DNA from: Acidobacteriota bacterium
Lineage (GTDB): Bacteria > Acidobacteriota > Vicinamibacteria > Vicinamibacterales > UBA2999
NCBI GenBank assembly: GCA_947465645.1
Contig: CANIBQ010000017.1
Location: 1 to 64,000, forward strand
Length of the DNA stretch: 64,000 bases
Reading direction: 5' to 3'
Positions 58,419-64,000 of the stretch are shown here, piece after piece. Each line of letters starts with the position of its first letter. Position 1 is the stretch's first letter. The notes beneath the pieces are model-generated. The model did not search any database. It was not told the origin of the DNA and saw only the letters and a list, made by a program, of their open reading frames with translations. Position numbers and translations under genes: made by a program.

Positions 58419-58446
58419 GGGGGGCCTTCGGGCCCCCCTTTTTTTT
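58419..58446. terminator. Intrinsic terminator with TTCG tetraloop
   Basis: GGGGGGCC (58419-58426) pairs with GGCCCCCC (58431-58438) around TTCG, followed by eight Ts (58439-58446), 25 bp after the receptor stop. It lies between convergent genes. Confidence 0.9.
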
Positions 58447-58466
58447 GCGCCTCGGCTGCCGGAGTC

Positions 58467-59960
58467 TTAGAGGTCCTGCGTGTCGATCTGCGCGCGCTGC
58501 AGCCGGCCGCTGAAGTCCACGTAGATCGACTTCCACTCGGAGAACACATCGAGCGCGGCGGTGCCGGCCTCCCGGTGGCCGTTGCCCGTGGCCTTTGTCC
58601 CGCCAAACGGCAAGTGCACCTCGGCGCCGATCGTCGGCGCGTTCACGTAGACGATGCCGGTATTCATGTCGCGCATGACGGTGAACGCCGTGTTCACGTC
58701 GCGGCTGTAGACCGACGCGGAGAGGCCGTAGGGCACGTTGTTGCCGATGGCGATCGACTCGTCCAGGGAGCGGCAGCGGATGACCGAGACCACCGGCCCG
58801 AAGATCTCTTCCTGCGCGATCCGCATCGAGGGATCGACGTCGGCGAAAATCGTCGGCTCGTGAAAGTAGCCGCGCGCGTATGTCCCCGATTCGAGGCGAC
58901 GGCCGCCCGCAACCAGCCTGGCGCCTTCCTGCCGGCCGATCGCCACGTACTTCATCACCGTCTCGAGCTGTCCTCCGCTCACGACCGGACCCATCTGCGC
59001 GCCGTCGTCCAGGCCGTTGCCGACCCGCAGCGCGCCCGCCCGCCGCACGAACTGCTCGACGAACGAGTCGTACACCTTTTCGTGGACGACCACGCGGCTC
59101 GCAGCCGTGCATCGCTGTCCCGTCGTGCCGAACCCGCCCCAGACGCACCCTTCCACGGCGAGATCGAGCTGCGCGTCGTCCATGACCATGATGACGTTCT
59201 TGCCGCCCATCTCGAGGTGGACCCTCTTGAAATCCGGCGCGGCATTCTGGTTGACGCGCGAGCCGACGGCCGACGATCCGGTAAACGACACGACCGACAC
59301 GTCCTGATGCGTCGAGAGCGTCGTACCGACGTCCGGTCCGCCCGTAACCAGATTGACGACCCCCTTCGGGAGGCCGGCCTCGACGAGGACATTGCAGAAA
59401 TTGATCGCTGACAGCGGCGTGAGCGACGCAGGTTTGAAGACCACGGTGTTTCCACACACGAGCGCCGGCGCGATCTTCCAGGACGGGATCGCCATCGGGA
59501 AGTTCCAGGGCGTGATCACCGAACAGACGCCGAGCGGCTGGCGCACCGACATGGCGAACTTGTCCCGAAGCTCCGACGGCACGGTCTGTCCGTACTGGCG
59601 GCGTCCCTCCCCCGCCATGAAATACGTCATGTCGATCGCTTCCTGGACATCGCCGCGCGTCTCCTCCAGGACCTTGCCCATTTCGCGCGTCATGTCCCGG
59701 GCGAACATTTCCTTGCGCTCGGCGATGATCTGCGCGGCCCGGAACAGGATTTCGGCGCGCTTCGGGGCGGGCACCAGGCGCCACGTGGCGTAGGCCCGGC
59801 GCGCCGCCGCCAGCGCATCCTCGGCGTCCTCCGGCGTCGATTCCTGAAAAACCCCTATCAAATCGTCGCGATTCGCCGGATTGCGGTTCTCGAACACCCG
59901 CCCGCTCCGCGAGGCGACCCATTGGCCGTCTATGTAGTTTTGAAAGGTATGCGTCGGCAT
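58467..59960 (-). CDS. NAD(P)-dependent aldehyde dehydrogenase
   Basis: 497 aa, the classic hydrolytic ALDH family. Motifs: [18 protein letters not shown] (cofactor Asn), [13 protein letters not shown], general base Glu in LEMGGKN, catalytic Cys in GQRCTAASR and [12 protein letters not shown], with [18 protein letters not shown] near the C-terminus. It oxidises an aldehyde to the acid; the overall pattern fits semialdehyde dehydrogenases (succinate or alpha-ketoglutarate semialdehyde), but the substrate is not certain. No signal peptide, so cytoplasmic. Convergent with the frameshifted receptor, sharing the 58419 terminator. Confidence 0.9.
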   Translation of the reverse strand: MPTHTFQNYIDGQWVASRSGRVFENRNPANRDDLIGVFQESTPEDAEDALAAARRAYATWRLVPAPKRAEILFRAAQIIAERKEMFARDMTREMGKVLEETRGDVQEAIDMTYFMAGEGRRQYGQTVPSELRDKFAMSVRQPLGVCSVITPWNFPMAIPSWKIAPALVCGNTVVFKPASLTPLSAINFCNVLVEAGLPKGVVNLVTGGPDVGTTLSTHQDVSVVSFTGSSAVGSRVNQNAAPDFKRVHLEMGGKNVIMVMDDAQLDLAVEGCVWGGFGTTGQRCTAASRVVVHEKVYDSFVEQFVRRAGALRVGNGLDDGAQMGPVVSGGQLETVMKYVAIGRQEGARLVAGGRRLESGTYARGYFHEPTIFADVDPSMRIAQEEIFGPVVSVIRCRSLDESIAIGNNVPYGLSASVYSRDVNTAFTVMRDMNTGIVYVNAPTIGAEVHLPFGGTKATGNGHREAGTAALDVFSEWKSIYVDFSGRLQRAQIDTQDL

Positions 59961-60221
59961 TTCTGCACAGAGTGCCGTATCGGAGGCACCACGGCAAGCG
60001 CATCCCTGACACCTGGCCGGACTGGCGGCCGGCCCTCTAAACCGAGAGCGCCAGAGGTCAAGGTTTGGTAAACAAAAGAGTTACAGGCCAGGTGGCAGAG
60101 CCCCTCGCATGAGGACACCTGCCCCCGACCGCCGAGAACATGGGGAAACCCACAGGGAATCTGGCTCATTTCGCGTGGCACGAATCCTGAATTAGGGAAT
60201 GGCCAGAAGGGCGGGTCCAAG

Positions 60222-60605
60222 ATGCTCAACATGTCCCAGGTCGCTGTCACGCCAGTCCAGAAAGTTGTCGTCGTCAATGGCAACACTGAAGTGCTCGGCA
60301 TGCTGGAATCCGTGCTCGACGCCGGCCGCTACGACATGGTGTTCGTGGAATCGAGCGACCACGCCTATTCGCAGATCAGGAAGGTCCTCCCGAACCTGGT
60401 AATCCTCTGCGCGCGAATCGAGCAGCTCGAAGGGTTCCAACTGCTGACGATGCTGAAGCTGGACCCGGAGACCCGGACGATCCCCGTGCTGACCTATACG
60501 ACCGAGTTCGAGGGCCAGGACTTCGACATGGAGATCGCCCAGCTTGCCGACGAGGAAGAGGAGTTCCTCCCTGCCACCTCGCGGCCGGCTCTTCGCATGA
60601 ACTGA
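60222..60605 (+). CDS. Receiver-like (REC) domain protein lacking the phosphoacceptor Asp
   Basis: 127 aa, a single receiver fold. VVVVNGNTEVLGMLESVL replaces the usual acidic pocket (NGN at 19-21 instead of DD), and NLVILCARIEQLEGFQLL has Cys63 where the phosphorylated Asp belongs; only the switch Thr (VLTYTT) is kept, and the Lys is absent. The C-terminal stretch is acidic (ADEEEEFL). It is therefore probably an adaptor that binds partners without phosphorylation. Alternative start ATG at 60231; no strong ribosome site. Followed by a REP-like pair and then a PilZ protein, a possible signalling partner. Confidence 0.75.
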   Translation: MLNMSQVAVTPVQKVVVVNGNTEVLGMLESVLDAGRYDMVFVESSDHAYSQIRKVLPNLVILCARIEQLEGFQLLTMLKLDPETRTIPVLTYTTEFEGQDFDMEIAQLADEEEEFLPATSRPALRMN

Positions 60606-60610
60606 ATGAA

Positions 60611-60685
60611 CGCGTGGGCTGAAGCCCACGCGCTACAACCCCCAGAAGCGACACCCCCCGTAGCGCGCAGGCTTCAGCCTGCGCG
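60611..60685. repeat. Tail-to-tail pair of GTAG-headed palindromes
   Basis: First unit, minus orientation: 10-bp stem (60611-60620 with 60623-60632), GTAG head at 60636-60633. Second unit, plus orientation: GTAG 60660-60663 and a 10-bp stem (60664-60673 with 60676-60685). Both centre on GGCTTCAGCC or its complement. A further half-copy (GCAGCCTGCGCGG) follows just downstream. Confidence 0.7.
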
Positions 60686-60724
60686 ACACCCGCAGCCTGC
60701 GCGGCGTGCTATATTCCGAGCCGG

Positions 60725-61069
60725 ATGCAGAGCGAAAAGCGGGACACCGAGCGTGTCCCGATCCTGGGTGAGCTCCAGGGTGAAATGATGGTCTTCCAGC
60801 CGATGCTGGTGAAGGACATCAGCCGCGGTGGAGCCACCGTGGACACGCGGTTCCCCCTCCACCTCAATTCCCTCCACGACCTTCGGCTGACGCTCGGCGA
60901 CAAGTCCGTGGTCGTCAAGGGACGGGTCGTCCATTCTCGAATCAGTGACGTCGACCAGGACATCGTGACCTACCGGACCGGCATGGAATTCGTGGAGCCG
61001 TCCGACCGCGTGACGAGCACGATCGCTGAGTATCTCGACTCGGTCAAGATCGACCGCAGCGGCGTCTAG
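60725..61069 (+). CDS. PilZ domain protein (putative c-di-GMP receptor)
   Basis: 114 aa, a single PilZ domain. Basic N-terminus KRDTERVPILGELQG provides the RxxxR-like part (weak: residues are spaced as ERV), and VKDISRGGATVDTRFPL is the D/NxSxxG motif. The rest forms the beta-barrel (LRLTLGDKSVVVKGRVVHS, YRTGMEFVE). PilZ proteins bind c-di-GMP and change activity of partners. It starts 8 bp before the next gene's start region (stop at 61069, next start 61077), so it is probably co-transcribed with the multiheme cytochrome. Confidence 0.75.
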   Translation: MQSEKRDTERVPILGELQGEMMVFQPMLVKDISRGGATVDTRFPLHLNSLHDLRLTLGDKSVVVKGRVVHSRISDVDQDIVTYRTGMEFVEPSDRVTSTIAEYLDSVKIDRSGV

Positions 61070-61076
61070 CCTCGCG

Positions 61077-63884
61077 ATGTCAAGCGTCTGGCGACGAATG
61101 CGACCGCCGCCTCCGCGGATCCTTGCCGCAGGCCTCGTCCTCCTGCTCATGAATGCGGCCTACCTGGCGGTGCGAGCCGATCCGACGATCGCGTACTACG
61201 TACAGGTCGCCATCCACCCGCTTCTCGGGACCGTACTCGCGGTCGCCGGCGCGCGATACTTCCGCGCAACCTGGCGGACGACAGGCCTGCGCGCGGCCAC
61301 GGGCGTGACGCTCGCCGCTGCCACGGCGCTCGGGATCGCGGTGCTCGCCGTCGGCGCCACACGGCCGTTCTACAGCCTCGTCAACGTCCACGTCGCCGTC
61401 TCCCTGATCGGGACGGCGTTGCTGCTCGCCGAAATCCTGCGCACGGCCCGCAACCGTGGGCCGCTTGTCAGGCGCCTGGTGCTGGCCGCGAGCGTCATTG
61501 CGTTCATCAGTGCCTGCGCGGCCGGAATCGAGAGAACCACGCGCGACGAGAGACGGGCCAGCCAGTTCAGGATTACCAACCCCGAGATCGTGCCCGCCAG
61601 CATGGATGACGAAGGCGGTGGGCCGCGCAGCCCGTTTTTTCCATCATCCGCCGGGACCGGCGGCCGCGGCGCGATTCCGGCCGGTTACTTCCTGACCAGC
61701 GAATCCTGCGGACGGTGCCATCGCGACATCTTCCAGCAGTGGAACTCGTCGATGCATCACTTTGCGTCGTTCAACAATCAGTGGTACCGGAAGTCGATCG
61801 AGTACATGCAGGATGTCGTCGGGGTCAGGCCCTCGAAGTGGTGCGCGGGATGCCACGATCACGCGCTTCTCTTCAGCGGCCGTTTCGATCAGCCAATCAA
61901 GACGCAGGTCGACACGACGGAGGCGCAGGCTGGCTTGGGCTGCATCTCGTGCCATGCGATCAATGGGGTGCACGGCACGATGGGACAGGGAGGGTTCGAG
62001 ATCGAGTACTTTCCGATCAGCGACATCGCGTCGAGCGACAATCCGCTGATTCGTACCCTGCATGACAAGCTGCTCGAGCTGGCGCCGCGGCCGCATCGCG
62101 AATCGTTTCTGAAGCCGTTCCATCGCGAGCAGGCGGCGGAGTTCTGCTCGTCCTGTCACAAGGTCCACCTGGATCAGCCTGTCAACGCGTATCGGTGGCT
62201 GCGCGGGTTCAACGACTACGACAACTGGCAGGCGTCGGGCGTCTCCGGCCAGGGTGCCCGATCCTTCTATTACCCGGCGCAACCGCAGAACTGCGCCGAC
62301 TGCCACATGCCGCGTGTGGCCTCGGATGACCCCGCCGCGCGGGACGGCAAAGTCCGGTCACACCGCTTTGCGGCCGCCAATACAGCCGTGCCTTTCGCCA
62401 ACGGTGACCAGCAGCAGCTTCAGGCGGTGCACGATTTCCTGCGCGACGGCCAGGTCACAGTCGATATATTCGGCATCGTGCGGACGGACGCTCCGGTGGA
62501 ACAACTTTCTCCTCAGGGAGCGGGTGGCGACCCTGCGGTGGCGACCACGTTCGGCGTCGGAGAGGAGTCGTTCACGGTCGGCCGGCGCGCGCCGGATGTG
62601 ACGCTCCCCGCGAGCGTCACCGGACCGTTTGGCGCCACTCCCATGGTCGTCTCGCGGGGCGAGTCGGTCAGGCTCGAAGTGGTCGTGCGCACGCGGAAGG
62701 TCGGCCACTTCTTTCCGGGCGGCACGGTGGACGCGTTCGATGTCTGGGTGGACGTCGAGGCGCGCGACAACCACGGGCGGATCCTGCTGCGCAGCGGCGG
62801 CCTGGAGCCCTCGGGCGCGGTGGATCCGGCGGCGCATCGGTATCGGAGCTTGCTGCTGGACGAACATGGCAACCCGATCAACAAGCGGAACGCGTGGGCC
62901 GCGCGATCGGTGGCCTACGTGCGCCTGATTCCGCCTGGCGCGGCCGATACCGTCCACTACAGGCTCGACATCCCCCCCGACTCCGGCGACACCATCACCG
63001 TGACCGCCCGTGTGAAGTACAGGAAGTTCGCCTGGTGGAATACGCAGTGGGCGTACGCGGGCGTCAGAGATCCCGCACAAACGGCGTTCGCGCTTGCCGC
63101 GGGACATGACGATGGTGGATGGGTATTCACAGGCGACACATCCGGCGTGTCGGGACGAACGAAGACCATTCCGGATCCGCCGATTACTGAAATGGCGATC
63201 AACCAGGCGACGCTGGCGGTGCGCCCCGCGGGCACGGCGGTCGTCGACACGCCGGCCGCTCCGGGGCCCCTCCTGCGCGAACGGTGGAACGACTACGGGA
63301 TTGGTCTTCTCCTGCAGGGCGACATTCGGGGCGCCGAAGCGGCATTCCTCCGCGTGGCCGAGATCGATCCCGCGTATGCCGACGCATGGGTCAACGTCGG
63401 CCGGGCCCGGGTGCAGGAAGGCGAGATGGCACGCGCCGAAGAGGTGCTGCGCAAGGCGCTGGCCCTGAGTCCCCGTCTGGCGAAGACGCACTTCTTCCTC
63501 GGCACGGCGCTGCGCTCGCTGGGCCGCTACGACGAGGCGCTCGCGCACCTGCGTGAAGCCGCGGCCCAGTACCCGGCTGACCGCGTCGTGCTCAACCAGA
63601 TTGGCCGTGTCCTCTTTCTGATGCGCCGGTACAACGCCGCGATTGTGGAGTTCCGCAAGGTGCTGGCGATCGACCCGGAGGACGTCCAGGCGCACTACAA
63701 CCTGATGCTCAGCTACCAGGGCGTGGGCGACGCGGCGATGGCCGACAGGGAGCGCCGCCTGTACGAACGCTTCAAGGCCGACGAGGCGTCGCAGGCGATC
63801 ACGGGCGATTACCGGCGCCTGAATCCCGACGACAACAACGAGCGGCAGCCGATTCACGAGCATCGAACGGCGGCGGCGCGGTGA
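61077..63884 (+). CDS. Membrane-anchored pentaheme c-type cytochrome with TPR domain
   Basis: 935 aa. N-terminal region with four to five membrane helices (about residues 12-165), then a periplasmic part with five CxxCH haem sites: CGRCH (about 210), CAGCH (about 258), CISCH (about 289), CSSCH (about 357) and CADCH (about 405), typical of multiheme electron-transfer proteins of the cytochrome c554/NrfA-like superfamily. A beta-sandwich-like region follows (RLEVVVRTRKVGHFFPGG), and the C-terminal third is TPRs (AWVNVGRARVQEGEMARAEE, THFFLGTALRSLGRYDEAL). It overlaps the next gene by one base (TGATG), a CRTAC1-type protein. The membrane helices may exchange electrons with quinones. Function unknown; possibly a redox link for the TonB and quinoprotein systems (inference). 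Confidence 0.8.
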   Translation: MSSVWRRMRPPPPRILAAGLVLLLMNAAYLAVRADPTIAYYVQVAIHPLLGTVLAVAGARYFRATWRTTGLRAATGVTLAAATALGIAVLAVGATRPFYSLVNVHVAVSLIGTALLLAEILRTARNRGPLVRRLVLAASVIAFISACAAGIERTTRDERRASQFRITNPEIVPASMDDEGGGPRSPFFPSSAGTGGRGAIPAGYFLTSESCGRCHRDIFQQWNSSMHHFASFNNQWYRKSIEYMQDVVGVRPSKWCAGCHDHALLFSGRFDQPIKTQVDTTEAQAGLGCISCHAINGVHGTMGQGGFEIEYFPISDIASSDNPLIRTLHDKLLELAPRPHRESFLKPFHREQAAEFCSSCHKVHLDQPVNAYRWLRGFNDYDNWQASGVSGQGARSFYYPAQPQNCADCHMPRVASDDPAARDGKVRSHRFAAANTAVPFANGDQQQLQAVHDFLRDGQVTVDIFGIVRTDAPVEQLSPQGAGGDPAVATTFGVGEESFTVGRRAPDVTLPASVTGPFGATPMVVSRGESVRLEVVVRTRKVGHFFPGGTVDAFDVWVDVEARDNHGRILLRSGGLEPSGAVDPAAHRYRSLLLDEHGNPINKRNAWAARSVAYVRLIPPGAADTVHYRLDIPPDSGDTITVTARVKYRKFAWWNTQWAYAGVRDPAQTAFALAAGHDDGGWVFTGDTSGVSGRTKTIPDPPITEMAINQATLAVRPAGTAVVDTPAAPGPLLRERWNDYGIGLLLQGDIRGAEAAFLRVAEIDPAYADAWVNVGRARVQEGEMARAEEVLRKALALSPRLAKTHFFLGTALRSLGRYDEALAHLREAAAQYPADRVVLNQIGRVLFLMRRYNAAIVEFRKVLAIDPEDVQAHYNLMLSYQGVGDAAMADRERRLYERFKADEASQAITGDYRRLNPDDNNERQPIHEHRTAAAR

Positions 63885-64000
63885 TGCGATCCGTGTTCGC
63901 GTGCGCGTGCCTGCTGGCCGCCGTCTCGCTCAGCGCGCAGACGGCGCCGGTGACCTTTACCGACGCGACCGCGGCCGCCGGCATCCGCTTTCGCCACACC
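63884..64000 (+). CDS. CRTAC1/ASPIC-UnbV-type exported protein, 5' end only
   Basis: 39 codons are visible before the window ends. The start ATG overlaps the TGA of the cytochrome gene. Signal peptide MRSVFACACLLAAVSLSAQ, then VTFTDATAAAGIRFRHT, the N-terminal signature of CRTAC1-family proteins (FG-GAP repeats plus ASPIC/UnbV domain) that are common in Acidobacteriota beside TPR/multiheme proteins. The rest of the gene is outside the window. Confidence 0.7.
   Translation, partial: MRSVFACACLLAAVSLSAQTAPVTFTDATAAAGIRFRHT

Noticed and set aside
60150..60200. Sigma54 promoter (TGGCAC near 60174)
   Set aside because: The -12 element reads CTGA instead of TTGC at the required spacing.

Overview
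The window looks like a chromosomal segment of an Acidobacteriota bacterium, most likely class Vicinamibacteria. This is an inference from gene content: high GC throughout, six Oar-like TonB-dependent receptors each with an N-terminal carboxypeptidase-regulatory-like domain, a DUF1800/DUF1501 pair, a winged-helix/TolB-like/TPR regulator, a CRTAC1-type gene start and many Sec, Tat or lipoprotein signals. There is no rRNA, tRNA, CRISPR array, phage or transposase gene. Two genes carry single-position frameshifts (near 33864 and 56264), which may be real or assembly errors.

Layout. 1-560 is the start of an ABC-2 permease. 676-8142 is a co-directional catabolic-looking block: TonB receptor, secreted NHL-like beta-propeller, Tat lipoprotein amidohydrolase and a B3-type metallo-beta-lactamase-fold enzyme. 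8143-15829 is mostly on the minus strand: an MBL-fold enzyme with an inserted EF-hand pair, a small exported protein, a DUF6152 gene paired with a 'GRWxGD' gene, and a second, four-gene version of that cassette (DUF6152, two GRWxGD proteins, di-heme cytochrome c) whose genes overlap by GTGA or ATGA. An orphan substrate-binding protein and a repeat-bounded non-coding block lie between them. 15933-19244 is a divergent TonB receptor with a good sigma70-like promoter.

19331-28707 carries an AtoE-type short-chain fatty acid transporter (minus) and a long plus-strand operon: beta-hydroxyacid dehydrogenase, a 29-codon coupled ORF, 2-oxoacid dehydrogenase E1 alpha and beta, an M24-fold protein, E2, a CoA-acylating aldehyde dehydrogenase, a 32-codon coupled ORF and a methyltransferase. 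E3 is absent. 28727-35229 is a minus-strand block: helical protein, MFS transporter, 1-Cys peroxiredoxin, a histidine kinase/response regulator pair and a frameshifted TPR regulator. 35513-41591 holds a secreted zincin, a two-subunit molybdenum hydroxylase, an ACT/DUF5612 protein and a PQQ-type quinoprotein. 41711-58393 is rich in TonB receptors (four), with an isopropylmalate-dehydrogenase-family gene and the DUF1800/DUF1501 export pair. 58467-64000 holds an aldehyde dehydrogenase, a receiver-like protein lacking its phosphoacceptor, a PilZ protein, a membrane pentaheme cytochrome with TPRs, and the start of a CRTAC1 gene.

Possible shared logic: the receptors import organic substrates, exported hydrolases and oxidoreductases (amidohydrolase, quinoprotein, Mo-hydroxylase) process them in the envelope, c-type cytochromes accept electrons, and the 2-oxoacid/aldehyde operon turns oxo-acids and aldehydes into acyl-CoA. 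The least described parts are the recurring DUF6152/GRWxGD cassette, the EF-hand MBL enzyme, the M24-interleaved E1/E2 operon with micro-ORFs, and a dispersed family of GTAG-headed palindromes resembling REP elements.
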